Source: Bacillus sp. FJAT-22090
GTDB taxonomy: Bacteria; Bacillota; Bacilli; Bacillales_A; Planococcaceae
Assembly: GCF_007676755.1 (NCBI RefSeq)
Contig: NZ_VEBK01000004.1
Coordinates: 62,001 to 126,000 of the forward strand
Direction: 5' to 3'
Length of the DNA stretch: 64,000 bases
Each line of letters opens with the position of its first letter. Positions within the stretch are counted from its first letter, which is position 1. Below the pieces are notes generated by a model. It ran no database searches. It saw nothing but the letters and a program-made list of their open reading frames with translations, and had not been told where the DNA came from. Below are positions 51,977-60,357 of this stretch, piece after piece. Position numbers and translations under genes: made by a program.

Positions 51977-52681
51977 ATGACTGGATTTATCCGCTACCAA
52001 TTTATGAGCTATATTCGTTCTTTCAAAATTATTCCTCCACTAACGCTGTTCGTTATTTGGGTTATTATTTTCTATGCTTATAGAGGATTGCCAATAATAA
52101 GCAGTTATGCAGTTACAAGTACTGTTATTTATCTAACGATTACATGGATAGCAATGAACATATTCTCAATGGAGGAAGAAACTGAAAAGCAAATGCTATT
52201 TATACAACTTGGCAACAAGAGTCGTTATTTATGGGGTAAATGGACAATTTGCTTTTTGACCTCACTCCTATTAATGTTGTTTGCTATTTCTTATCCCCTT
52301 CTCATGAGTAATTTCAAAGGAACGATACAACCAATACAAGTTCTTTTATCCGTGTACTGTCACACCTTTTTATCCGTATTCGGCATACTAGTCGGATCAT
52401 TTTCCTCCATTACATCATTTACGATGAAGAAGTACACTTGGCTCATAGCAGTACTAGTAATTGTGTTAAGCATTTCTTATGAGGGTATAGTGGAAAAATT
52501 ACCATTATTAAAATGGGTATTATTCATATTTCCACCCGTAGTAAATGTCATTAAATCAATGGGTGACGATGAAACAGTACATATCGGAACAGACTTTTGG
52601 ATTATGTTAATATGGACAATTACTTATACCATTATTGGATTCTTTATTATTGGAAAGTTGTTCTTGAGAAAGGAAAGTTAA
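51977..52681 (+). CDS. Six-helix membrane partner of the ABC ATPase
   Basis: 234 residues with six hydrophobic helices and no recognisable enzyme motif; it resembles ABC-2-type permeases of bacteriocin or antibiotic exporters in layout only. The ATG at 51977 lies behind TGAGG, directly after the ATPase stop (two bases). Function unknown. Confidence 0.75.
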   Translation: MTGFIRYQFMSYIRSFKIIPPLTLFVIWVIIFYAYRGLPIISSYAVTSTVIYLTITWIAMNIFSMEEETEKQMLFIQLGNKSRYLWGKWTICFLTSLLLMLFAISYPLLMSNFKGTIQPIQVLLSVYCHTFLSVFGILVGSFSSITSFTMKKYTWLIAVLVIVLSISYEGIVEKLPLLKWVLFIFPPVVNVIKSMGDDETVHIGTDFWIMLIWTITYTIIGFFIIGKLFLRKES

Positions 52682-52757
52682 ACTCTTCCTACGAAAAAAG
52701 TATAGTGAAGTCAGAATATATGATACAATATAAATATCAATTTTGAGGAGATGATGG

Positions 52758-52793
52758 GTGGACAATGGATATTTAATCTTATTTCTAAGTTGA
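52758..52793 (+). CDS. Leader peptide of the ABC-F gene
   Basis: Starts GTG with GAGGAG seven bases upstream and encodes MDNGYLILFLS. Hydrophobic and 11 residues long, like stalling leader peptides of other ribosome-protection genes. The ATGs between the RBS and the GTG give less suitable spacing. Confidence 0.5.
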   Translation: MDNGYLILFLS

Positions 52794-52942
52794 AGTTGAA
52801 TGACGAGAATTCCTCGCATTCTAAATAAAAACTTTACAAAATCGGAAATAGGATTAGTCTGCCCATTTTTCAATTAAATACGAATAGTTCTCTACAATTC
52901 TTCTTTTTTGTAGTGTTTTTTCGTATGTATTTTATGGCCAGT

Positions 52943-52974
52943 AATCCTTCCGATCATTTCGGAGGGATTTTTTT
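52943..52974 (+). terminator. Attenuator terminator upstream of the ABC-F gene
   Basis: AATCCTTCCGA (52943-52953) and TCGGAGGGATT (52959-52969, one G-T pair) with T5, only 26 bases before the ATG. Confidence 0.85.
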
Positions 52975-52999
52975 ATTCCTCCAAAAAGGAGCGGATTAT

Positions 53000-54655
53000 A
53001 TGACACTACATGGAAAATTAATAAATATTAGTATCACATTTGGAGATAAGATTATATTGGAACAGGCAAACGCAGATATTCCAATGGGCTCTGTCATTGG
53101 CATAGTAGGAGGAAATGGTGAAGGGAAGTCTTCCTTACTTTCTATAGTAGCAAATGAGACTTATCCTTCCAGCGGTCACGTGGAATGGTTTGGGAAACCT
53201 CCTTTCGTCAGCTATTTCAAACAAGAGGATGAACAATTTAAGAAAAGGGATTTTGCAGATGATGAATGGACATATTTTAGTAAATGGTCAGTACCACAAG
53301 ATCGAAAGTATGAATATTTGAGCGGTGGAGAAAAAATGAAAAGGCGACTGTCAAGTGTCTTTACCGAAAAATCTCAACTACTTCTGCTAGATGAACCAAC
53401 CAATCATTTAGACCAGGAAAGTCTGTCATTCCTAAAACAACAAATACGCACCTACCCCGGAACCATTATTTTAGTATCTCATGATCGTTACTTCCTAGAT
53501 GAAGTAGCTAGTTGGATTTGGGAAGTAGAAAATAAGAAACTAACCGTCTACGCTGGGAATTACACTGCGTATCGGCAAAAGAAAGAAGAGTCACGTCTAA
53601 CACAACAAAGGCTTTATGATGCACAACAATCTAAAATCCAACAAGTCGAGAAACAAATATCTGAGCTTCGAAACTGGTCATCCAAAGCTCATGCAGACTC
53701 CACAAAGCATGAATTTAATAAAGAATATTACCGTGTGAAGGCAAAGAAAATGGATGTTCAAATCCGTTCTAAAAAGAAACGATTGGAACTCGAACTTTCC
53801 AAAAACTCAATTGAAAAACCAGGGGACGAAAAGGAAATCGCGTTTTCCATTGAAGGAAGCAAGAAAAAAGGGAAGCGTGTAATCGAAGCTAAAAAAGTTA
53901 GTAAAAGTTTTGACGATCAACCACTTTTCCAAAATGCATCCTTTACTATCCAATCTCAAGAAAGAATTGGAATCTTAGGATCTAACGGAAGCGGGAAATC
54001 GACATTTTTCCGTATGTTATTGGGAGAAGAAAGTACCCAAGGAGAGCTTTGGAAGTCCGAAGCAATGAATATCGGCTACTTACGTCAAACCGTCTTCGAT
54101 TTGCCTGAAGAAAAAACACCTTATGAGTTTTTTGGACCGACAGATTATGAAACTCGCGGTTTAATACAAACTCTTATGATTAATTTAGGTTTTTCAAAGG
54201 AGCACTGGTCTCGTCCTATCTGTACAATGAGCATGGGTGAACGGGTAAAGCTAAAGCTAATGGAATTTATGTTAGAACAAAAAGACGTTTTGCTGCTGGA
54301 TGAACCTACAAATCATTTAGACCTCCCATCACGTGAACAATTGGAGAAAACCCTGTCTACTTTTCCTGGCACCATTTTGTTAGTTACGCATGATCGTTAT
54401 TTTTTAGAAAAGCTAACGAATAAACTGCTTATCTTCGAAAACAAAACCATTCGGAAAGTGGAAATGGGATACAATGAATGGATGCATAAGGACGATGAGT
54501 CCATTATTGAAAAAGAACTATTAAGCTTAGAAACCGAGCGACAAGCAGTATTAGGTAAATTAAGCTACTTGCAAAAAAACCATCCTAACTACAGCGATTT
54601 AGATCAACAATTTTTATCGCTGACAAAACAGATTAATGAACTAAAGAAAAAATAA
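53000..54655 (+). CDS. ABC-F protein, probable ribosomal protection factor
   Basis: 551 residues, two ATPase cassettes without membrane helices. Cassette 1: GGNGEGKSS (37-45), LSGGEKMKR, LLLLDEPTNHLD; cassette 2: GSNGSGKST, MSMGERVKL, VLLLDEPTNHLD, each followed by VSHDRYFL or VTHDRYFL. The interdomain linker is rich in Lys, Gln and Arg. These features fit Vga/VmlR/Msr-type antibiotic resistance ABC-F proteins that eject drugs from the ribosome. The leader attenuator strengthens that reading. ATG behind AAGGAG; a hairpin can mask it. Confidence 0.85.
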   Translation: MTLHGKLINISITFGDKIILEQANADIPMGSVIGIVGGNGEGKSSLLSIVANETYPSSGHVEWFGKPPFVSYFKQEDEQFKKRDFADDEWTYFSKWSVPQDRKYEYLSGGEKMKRRLSSVFTEKSQLLLLDEPTNHLDQESLSFLKQQIRTYPGTIILVSHDRYFLDEVASWIWEVENKKLTVYAGNYTAYRQKKEESRLTQQRLYDAQQSKIQQVEKQISELRNWSSKAHADSTKHEFNKEYYRVKAKKMDVQIRSKKKRLELELSKNSIEKPGDEKEIAFSIEGSKKKGKRVIEAKKVSKSFDDQPLFQNASFTIQSQERIGILGSNGSGKSTFFRMLLGEESTQGELWKSEAMNIGYLRQTVFDLPEEKTPYEFFGPTDYETRGLIQTLMINLGFSKEHWSRPICTMSMGERVKLKLMEFMLEQKDVLLLDEPTNHLDLPSREQLEKTLSTFPGTILLVTHDRYFLEKLTNKLLIFENKTIRKVEMGYNEWMHKDDESIIEKELLSLETERQAVLGKLSYLQKNHPNYSDLDQQFLSLTKQINELKKK

Positions 54656-54660
54656 ATAGA

Positions 54661-54695
54661 AAACAGCTATCCAAGGAAGGATAGCTGTTTTTATC
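54661..54695 (+). terminator. Terminator of the ABC-F gene
   Basis: AAACAGCTATCC and GGATAGCTGTTT pair perfectly, followed by T-rich sequence. Confidence 0.88.
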
Positions 54696-54740
54696 GATTT
54701 TTGTCAATTTCCCGGGAAATATAGGGAAGATTGTTTTCTC

Positions 54741-55370
54741 TTAAATAAATTGAACAATATCTTTTACTGGAAGACGAGATGAACCATATGCCGGGGCAGC
54801 AGCCTTACCTAAAGCGATAAGTGCTATTGGAAAAATATGATCAGGTAAATCAAATCTTTCCGCAAATTTCACCTTATCGAAGCCGCCCATCGTTACGGTG
54901 TCTAACCCTTTTTCTTTTGCCACTAACATCAATTGCATTGCAATAAGGCCAGCATCAAAAGTAGCAATATTCTTTCTGGCTTCCAGTGGGGCGAACGGAT
55001 AAGTTCGATTAGTGTTGTTAATCATTATATCCTTAGTAGCTTCGTCCATATAGCCCTCTGCTACATTTTGAGTATAAATTTGTTCAACGTTTTTATACAT
55101 TTCCGCATTTCCTAACACTGCTATAACAGCTGAAGATGTTTCCACCTGTTCCTGATTATTCGCAATCTCACGAAGCTCTATTTTTGTTTGATCGTCTTGT
55201 ATGACAAGAAATTTCCATGCTTGTAGATTACTAGAGGAAGGTGCAGTTGTTGCTTCCGTAATAATCTCCTCTATTTCTTTTTGTGAAATTTTAAAATTAG
55301 GATCATACACTCTCACTGACTTTCTTGCATGCATGATGGAATATAAATTTGAATCTCTTTCTGTTGGCAT
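54741..55370 (-). CDS. Nitroreductase family protein (YodC/MhqN-like)
   Basis: 209 residues. FMN-binding motifs at the N-terminus (IMHARKSVRVYD, ATTAPSSSNLQAWKF) and toward the end (GLDTVTMGGFDKVKFAERF). It reduces nitroaromatics or quinones with NAD(P)H. ATG behind ACAGGAGGA. Divergent from an HxlR regulator, as YodC is from YodB in B. subtilis; two shared operator-like dyads lie between. Confidence 0.9.
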   Translation of the reverse strand: MPTERDSNLYSIMHARKSVRVYDPNFKISQKEIEEIITEATTAPSSSNLQAWKFLVIQDDQTKIELREIANNQEQVETSSAVIAVLGNAEMYKNVEQIYTQNVAEGYMDEATKDIMINNTNRTYPFAPLEARKNIATFDAGLIAMQLMLVAKEKGLDTVTMGGFDKVKFAERFDLPDHIFPIALIALGKAAAPAYGSSRLPVKDIVQFI

Positions 55371-55387
55371 AATAATTCCTCCTGTAA

Positions 55388-55435
55388 CTTACTATTAGTA
55401 AGTTTAGTAACAAAAAGAATCTTACCATTAGTAAG
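55388..55435. promoter_or_regulatory. Two operator-like dyads between the nitroreductase and HxlR genes
   Basis: CTTACTATTAGTAAG (55388-55402) and CTTACCATTAGTAAG (55421-55435) are near-perfect 15-bp palindromes 33 bp apart, three helical turns. They fit the kind of site bound by HxlR dimers and flank the divergent start regions. Confidence 0.7.
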
Positions 55436-55500
55436 TTTATGAGTCAATAATAAAAGCTTTTATGATACAATAAAAGAAATTGATCAATGGAGGTTTTTTG

Positions 55501-55845
55501 ATGGCCAAACCAAATGATTTCAATACATGCAGTAGCTATTGCAGTAACTATCATCAAGCAATTGAATTCATAGGTAAACGCTGGATGGGAGTGATTATTT
55601 ACACATTACTATCCGGTCCAAAACGCTATAACGAAATCCTTACCAATATCTCTGGTATTTCTGACCGTTTACTTACCGAAAGACTAAATGATTTAGTTAA
55701 TGCTAAACTAGTCACGAAGAAGCTACTTGAATCCTCTACAAAAAAAGTAGAGTATGAACTAACAGCGAGCGGTATTGCTTTCCAGGAAGTGATCGTTTCT
55801 TTACAGAAATGGATTGATGTTTGTGAATTTGAGAAGGAATCTTAA
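55501..55845 (+). CDS. HxlR-family transcriptional regulator (YodB-like)
   Basis: 114 residues. HxlR winged-helix pattern IEFIGKRWMGVIIYTLLSGPKRYNEI, then SDRLLTERLNDLVNAKLV. Two cysteines near the N-terminus (10 and 14) match the position of redox-sensing Cys6 of YodB, which responds to quinones and diamide. ATG behind GGAGG. It probably represses the divergent nitroreductase and itself. Confidence 0.87.
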   Translation: MAKPNDFNTCSSYCSNYHQAIEFIGKRWMGVIIYTLLSGPKRYNEILTNISGISDRLLTERLNDLVNAKLVTKKLLESSTKKVEYELTASGIAFQEVIVSLQKWIDVCEFEKES

Positions 55846-55908
55846 AAATATAAATGACAGTCTGCTACTTTATTTTCACAATATACATTGGTTAAATTCC
55901 CACTTAAT

Positions 55909-55940
55909 GAAAAAAAGCCTTCGATGAAAGGCTTTTTTAT
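55909..55940 (-). terminator. Terminator downstream of the NUDIX gene
   Basis: AAAAAAGCCTT and AAGGCTTTTTT (55911-55937), about 70 bases past the minus-strand NUDIX stop; may also serve the HxlR gene. Confidence 0.7.
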
Positions 55941-56011
55941 GATATTCTCTATTTTACCAATCTAATATAGCCATTTCTTCTGAATCATGTGTACGATAAC
56001 GAGCGTGGTAA

Positions 56012-56476
56012 CTAATATTCCATTCTACCTAGTAAATTATAGGGTTCTACTTCCCAAGACTCGTAAGGGACAAAGTTTACCGACCGCATTGCATCTAATG
56101 TACGAGATTTCATATGTGGGCGTGTGATATATTGGTCAATATTTTCCTCAGTCAACTGGATAAACTGTGCTTCTTTTATTTCCTCTGGTTGCAGTTTCAA
56201 CGAACCGCTAATATAGATCGCTTTAAAAACAACAGATAAGATATGTCTTGTTGTATTATAGTAAACACCGGTTATTCCTAAAGGACGTATAACAATTCCC
56301 GTCTCTTCTAGTATTTCTCTAACCACTGCCTTATCTAAGGGTTCTCCGATTTCTACCTGGCCACCAGGGGCTTCCCAAGTGTCTAAACGCCAATGTGTTT
56401 TAACTAGTAAAGCCTCATCTTTTTCATTTGTGATATAGGCAGAAACGGCAATTATATGTTTCGGATGTTCGATCAT
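56012..56476 (-). CDS. NUDIX hydrolase
   Basis: 154 residues with the Nudix box GQVEIGEPLDKAVVREILEE followed by TGI. The N-terminal HIIAVSAYITNEKDEALLVKT is typical. Substrate unknown. ATG behind GGAGAAATTG. It starts four bases after the membrane-protein gene at 56480 ends, so they form one unit. Confidence 0.88.
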   Translation of the reverse strand: MIEHPKHIIAVSAYITNEKDEALLVKTHWRLDTWEAPGGQVEIGEPLDKAVVREILEETGIVIRPLGITGVYYNTTRHILSVVFKAIYISGSLKLQPEEIKEAQFIQLTEENIDQYITRPHMKSRTLDAMRSVNFVPYESWEVEPYNLLGRMEY

Positions 56477-56479
56477 TAT

Positions 56480-56932
56480 TCAATTTCTCCTTTTACCATT
56501 TAAGTGAATACATAAAAAAACGACAGCGAACAATATGAAAATCCATGCGAATATAGAAGTGAAACTCATACTAAAAACATTGTTCTTTACACCAGCATAC
56601 TCCCCGTCACGTTTAGCTTTTAAATAGTTTCCAGTATCAACTTCCACAGCTATCGCTTCATCTGTACTAATTTCTTTTATTGAATAATACCTAGTCCCTT
56701 TTGGATAAGTATTTGAAAAGTTTCCAGAATACGTCCCCTCCCTATCGGAATACTTCGTCACATGACCAATTTTTTTATCTACGTTATTTACTACTTCATT
56801 CGTCATGACATACACATATCCGTCCCATACCACAAATGCATATGCCCATGACGCGAGCGACTTAACTGGAAATAAAATTGAAAAACCGAGCAAAAAAACA
56901 ATAGCATACGAAATCAAGTGATTAGTTTTCAA
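56480..56932 (-). CDS. Membrane protein with extracellular loop, function unknown
   Basis: 150 residues. A helix at about 8-28, an extracellular domain of some 90 residues (VYVMTNEVVNNVDKKIGHV, YPKGTRYYSI), and a C-terminal helix (about 120-144) ending in basic residues. No family recognised. The TTG at 56932 is preferred because GAGGAG lies eight bases before it. Confidence 0.65.
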   Translation of the reverse strand: MKTNHLISYAIVFLLGFSILFPVKSLASWAYAFVVWDGYVYVMTNEVVNNVDKKIGHVTKYSDREGTYSGNFSNTYPKGTRYYSIKEISTDEAIAVEVDTGNYLKAKRDGEYAGVKNNVFSMSFTSIFAWIFILFAVVFLCIHLNGKRRN

Positions 56933-57112
56933 GCCATTCACTCCTCTTTAAATAATGGACGTTTTATAGTAAATTCTGTTCCATTTTTCACTAATACTGG
57001 ATGATAAAAAATATGTTTCCAACTAAATACGTGAAATTTACAAGTTAACGATCAATTAGTACAACTAAATGCCCCCATTTTACAACTAACTAGAAAGCTT
57101 CTGCTCAAAATA

Positions 57113-57160
57113 AAAAAAGGTCACCTGCAAGTAGAAACTCTACTCACAAGGCAACCTTTT
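57113..57160 (-). terminator. Terminator of yeeI
   Basis: Imperfect hairpin with outer AAAAGGT/ACCTTTT and inner GTAGA/TCTAC arms and a T run on the minus strand, just beyond the stop codon. Confidence 0.6.
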
Positions 57161-57168
57161 CTTCTCTT

Positions 57169-57888
57169 TTATTCTCCTAAGTCTACGTTATGGTAAACTT
57201 GTTGCACATCTTCCAAATCTTCTAATGCATCAATCATTTTTTCAAATTGTGCTTGTGCATCCGCATCTAAAGTGATGTCATTTTGGGCAAGCATTGTTAG
57301 CTCTGCTACAGTAAATTCTGTTACGCCAGCTGTTCGTAATGCTTCCTGTACTGCATGGAATTGATCAGGTTCAGCGTAAACGATCACTGAACCGTCCTCT
57401 TCTAAAATATCACGAGCGTCTACATCCGCTTCCATTAATAGTTCAAGTACTTCGTCACCAGTTTTTCCTTCCAAGCCGATAACAGCAGTTGCATCGAACA
57501 TATAGGCAACAGAACCACTCACACCCATGTTTCCACCATTTTTCCCGAACGCTGCACGCACATCAGAAGCAGTACGGTTTACATTATTAGTTAGCGCATC
57601 CACGATGACCATGGAACCGCTTGGACCAAAGCCTTCATAGCGAAGTTCATCATAGCTTTCTTCAGATCCACCTTTAGCTTTTTCAATTGCTTTATCAATA
57701 ATATGCTTTGGTACACTGTATGTTTTAGCACGTTCCAATACTACTTTTAATGCTTGGTTTGAAGTAGGATCAGGCTCACCTTGTCTTGCTGCTACGTATA
57801 TTTCACGACCAAACTTTGCGTAAATACGACTAGTATTAGCATCTTTGGAAGCTTTCTTTTCTTTAATATTGTTCCATTTACGACCCAT
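57169..57888 (-). CDS. yeeI: YebC/PmpR-family protein YeeI
   Basis: 239 residues. [46 protein letters not shown] and [14 protein letters not shown] match B. subtilis YeeI closely. YebC proteins were annotated as transcription regulators; recent work shows that family members help ribosomes translate proline stretches. ATG at 57888 behind GAGTGGG; an ATG eight codons earlier lacks a site. Monocistronic. Confidence 0.93.
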   Translation of the reverse strand: MGRKWNNIKEKKASKDANTSRIYAKFGREIYVAARQGEPDPTSNQALKVVLERAKTYSVPKHIIDKAIEKAKGGSEESYDELRYEGFGPSGSMVIVDALTNNVNRTASDVRAAFGKNGGNMGVSGSVAYMFDATAVIGLEGKTGDEVLELLMEADVDARDILEEDGSVIVYAEPDQFHAVQEALRTAGVTEFTVAELTMLAQNDITLDADAQAQFEKMIDALEDLEDVQQVYHNVDLGE

Positions 57889-57966
57889 AAGTCCCACTCT
57901 CTTTCGATTCATTTTCTACTTTTAGTATTATACATTAAATTCTTCTCTTCTAGCAAAAGAAATACA

Positions 57967-58413
57967 TTAACTTCCATATGTTTCTTGTAAAAATGCGATA
58001 GACTTTTCAATTAATTCCCTTAGCACCTCAACATCAATATCCGCTACTTTATTAATATATACACATGCTTTTCCAGAAGTATGCTTGCCGAATCTTTCTA
58101 GGATGACGTCGCGCTCTGTATCTCCCGTAGCAAAATATAAACTGATCTTTGCTTTACGTGGAGAAAAGCCAACAAGGGGTGCATCACCTTCATGTCCAGT
58201 AGCATATTTATAATGATAGGAACCAAAACCGATTATACTCGGTCCCCACATTTTGGCTTCATAACCTGAGGTTTCACTGAAAATCTCTAATAGTTTATAT
58301 GCGTCCTCTCTCTTTTTAGGACTATCCACATTCTCAATAAATTCAATAACACTACGATCCGTTTCTTTCATCTTTTGCTCGTATTTTGCCAAGTCATTGT
58401 CACTCCCATGCAA
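57967..58413 (-). CDS. DUF1801 (YdhG-like) protein
   Basis: 148 residues. YEAKMWGPSIIGFGSYHYKYATGHEGDAPLVGFSPRK is characteristic of DUF1801 (split for length here), a small alpha/beta domain of unknown function that may bind iron-sulfur or other cargo. The start is uncertain: ATG 58413 follows AAAGGA closely, but a TTG seven codons later has GGGAG at ten bases. Confidence 0.82.
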   Translation of the reverse strand: MHGSDNDLAKYEQKMKETDRSVIEFIENVDSPKKREDAYKLLEIFSETSGYEAKMWGPSIIGFGSYHYKYATGHEGDAPLVGFSPRKAKISLYFATGDTERDVILERFGKHTSGKACVYINKVADIDVEVLRELIEKSIAFLQETYGS

Positions 58414-58479
58414 TCCTTTCTTTCTATTTTACAGATACTTTTCCTTTTTTACGAATAAGTATATAACATATTTAAAAAG

Positions 58480-58512
58480 AACCTTTCCCGATTTCTCGGA
58501 AATGGCTCCTCT
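58480..58512 (-). terminator. Terminator of the DUF2179 gene
   Basis: GAGCCATTTCCGA and TCGGGAAAGGTTC form a bulged stem followed by TTTTT on the minus strand. Confidence 0.7.
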
Positions 58513-58516
58513 GTTA

Positions 58517-59029
58517 CTATTTTGATGGTCTTATCAAGAAACCACCATTAAATCTCGTTGGCTCATAAGAGATGATAAAAGCTTTAGGTGACAATGACAA
58601 TATATAGTCTCTAAGTTTTAATTCGTTTTTCCGTTTTGCCAATACTTTCATACAAAGTCGTTTTCCATCTTTTCCGTCCGCGACCCATGACGTAACACCA
58701 TAGCCTTTCGAACGAATATGAATAGGTATTTCAATTTCCAATGAGTCTACGATTACGTCAAATACAACATAGCCAAGTGCCAAACGACCTTCAATAATAC
58801 TTCCGCAATATACTCCAAGTCCCCAACCTACGCAGTATGCAGCGATATTTATCGGGTTATCTAAATTATCTAAAACCATCGTCAATCCCATTAGATATAT
58901 AAATACTTCCGCCATGGACAAAAATGAAGCTACTACTCTGTAGCCTTTGATCACTAAAATTAGTCTTAATGTAGTTAAAGTCATGTAGGCAACATTAATA
59001 ATTATAATAAGTAAAATGATAGAACTCAT
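58517..59029 (-). CDS. DUF2179 / UPF0316 membrane protein (YebE-like)
   Basis: 170 residues. Three N-terminal helices (IILLIIIINVAYMTLTTLRLILVIKG is the first plus its loop), then a soluble domain with KGYGVTSWVADGKDGKRLCMKVLAKRKN, the DUF2179 core thought to bind ligands. Function unknown. ATG at 59029 behind AAGGTGG. Monocistronic. Confidence 0.87.
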   Translation of the reverse strand: MSSIILLIIIINVAYMTLTTLRLILVIKGYRVVASFLSMAEVFIYLMGLTMVLDNLDNPINIAAYCVGWGLGVYCGSIIEGRLALGYVVFDVIVDSLEIEIPIHIRSKGYGVTSWVADGKDGKRLCMKVLAKRKNELKLRDYILSLSPKAFIISYEPTRFNGGFLIRPSK

Positions 59030-59150
59030 ATGTACTTCCACCTTTCTTCCGTGATGCCCTGGCTTCCTTCAAGTTTTGCACTCATTATACATGATATCAT
59101 TTAAAATACGATTGACTTCCCTTTAACAGTATTCTCCATGCCATTAGTAG

Positions 59151-59186
59151 AAAAAAACTTACATGTAGATTTAGACATGTAAGTTC
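59151..59186 (-). terminator. Terminator of the GNAT gene
   Basis: ACTTACATGT and ACATGTAAGT (59157-59184) with seven T on the minus strand. Confidence 0.85.
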
Positions 59187-59210
59187 CTCTTTATTATTCT
59201 TTTATCTTCC

Positions 59211-59645
59211 CTATAATTCTTTTTCTAAAACAATTTTATGTGTTCCTTTTTCGCTTATAAAAGTTTCTATGACATCAAAACCAAATTTAATATTCAGCAG
59301 CAGCATCTCTCGTCTTTTATTTCGAGAAATAGTTCGAACTTTAGTGTACCCCAAAGATTTTAGGAGATTATGTTGCCGGCGCATAAGTTCTAAAGCAATC
59401 TTTTTTCCACGAAAATCGGAATGGACACCACCTAACCAACTATAAAATGAATGCTCACTAAATGAATAGCCAATTTTAAAGCCCACAATATGTTCATCTT
59501 TCTTTGCCACGAGGATTAGCAAATTCTTTTTCTCTGCCAACTCTTCTATAGTTAGTATTGCACCTTCAAAAACATGTTTATGGAGCTCGAGGATGCCAGT
59601 TAATATATCTTTCTTTGGTATTTCATGAAAGTACAAGTATTCCAT
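59211..59645 (-). CDS. GNAT-family N-acetyltransferase
   Basis: 144 residues. The acetyl-CoA segment GVHSDFRGKKIALELMRRQH and the following RTISRNKRREMLLLNIKFGFDVIETF identify GNAT. Substrate unknown. The ATG at 59645 is chosen from TGAGG eight bases upstream; an ATG ten codons earlier has none. Confidence 0.82.
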   Translation of the reverse strand: MEYLYFHEIPKKDILTGILELHKHVFEGAILTIEELAEKKNLLILVAKKDEHIVGFKIGYSFSEHSFYSWLGGVHSDFRGKKIALELMRRQHNLLKSLGYTKVRTISRNKRREMLLLNIKFGFDVIETFISEKGTHKIVLEKEL

Positions 59646-59703
59646 CTTATCTGCCTCATTCTTTTTATAGTCCATCTAATAATAAATTCATTTGAAAGTA
59701 CTT

Positions 59704-60357
59704 CTATAATCCCTTCCTATCTCCTTTATCGGTTTTTACTTTTACCCACTCTAAAATTTCACCGTTTTGCTTTATTTTCATCCCTGTTAAATAATTGCCA
59801 AATACCGCTGCTGTATCAATATTCCAGGAATTGCTCTTAGCTTCGTATATCGGTGAATCATGCGGCGTGTGTCCAATAACTTGCAACTTTTGTATATTCT
59901 TCAACGGTCCTCGATTCCATAAGATACCAGATACATCCATTTCATTAAACGGATTACTAGATAATCTTGAAATACCCGCATGACTCACAAACACAGTTTC
60001 GTTTTCCCAAAAAAGAGGCATTGTATGAAACCAGTTTACGTCGTCCTTTATGTCTCTACCGATTTGTACATATTGATCCAGTGTTTCAATTCCACCTTGC
60101 TTTAACCAATTATGATTAGGCGGATGAACAATATGCTCTATTATCTCATATTCATGATTACCCTTTAAGAAGACAGCTTGATACGGGTATTTTCTCTTTA
60201 ACTGTCGAGCTAGCTTTACTACTTCTGGAGATTTATTTCCACGATCTATTAAATCCCCTAGTTGAATCAGTACCTCCTGCTCTTTATCCCAATGCGTTAA
60301 CATTTTTAAAAATGTCTCATAGCAGCCATGAACATCACCAATCACAAATAGGTTCAA
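59704..60357 (-). CDS. PPP-family metallophosphoesterase (serine/threonine phosphatase-like)
   Basis: 217 residues. The metal motifs are complete: GDVHGC, GDLIDRGN, FLKGNHEYEI, VFVSHAGIS and VIGHTPHDSP. It resembles bacterial PrpE/PrpA-type phosphatases. The TTG start at 60357 overlaps the stop of the preceding membrane-protein gene (TTGA) and lies eight bases behind GGGGAG, so the two are coupled. Confidence 0.9.
   Translation of the reverse strand: MNLFVIGDVHGCYETFLKMLTHWDKEQEVLIQLGDLIDRGNKSPEVVKLARQLKRKYPYQAVFLKGNHEYEIIEHIVHPPNHNWLKQGGIETLDQYVQIGRDIKDDVNWFHTMPLFWENETVFVSHAGISRLSSNPFNEMDVSGILWNRGPLKNIQKLQVIGHTPHDSPIYEAKSNSWNIDTAAVFGNYLTGMKIKQNGEILEWVKVKTDKGDRKGL

Larger units (their letters stand above)
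52682..52999 (+). promoter_or_regulatory. Attenuator leader of the ABC-F gene
   Basis: About 320 bases with several ordered elements: a short leader frame at 52758-52793, a small CGAG/CTCG hairpin, a second hairpin CTACAA/TTGTAG, a strong intrinsic terminator (52943-52974), and a CTCC-AAAAA-GGAG hairpin that would sequester the ribosome-binding site. This layout is typical of ARE ABC-F genes (vmlR, vga, msr), where ribosome stalling on the leader allows read-through. Confidence 0.8.
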
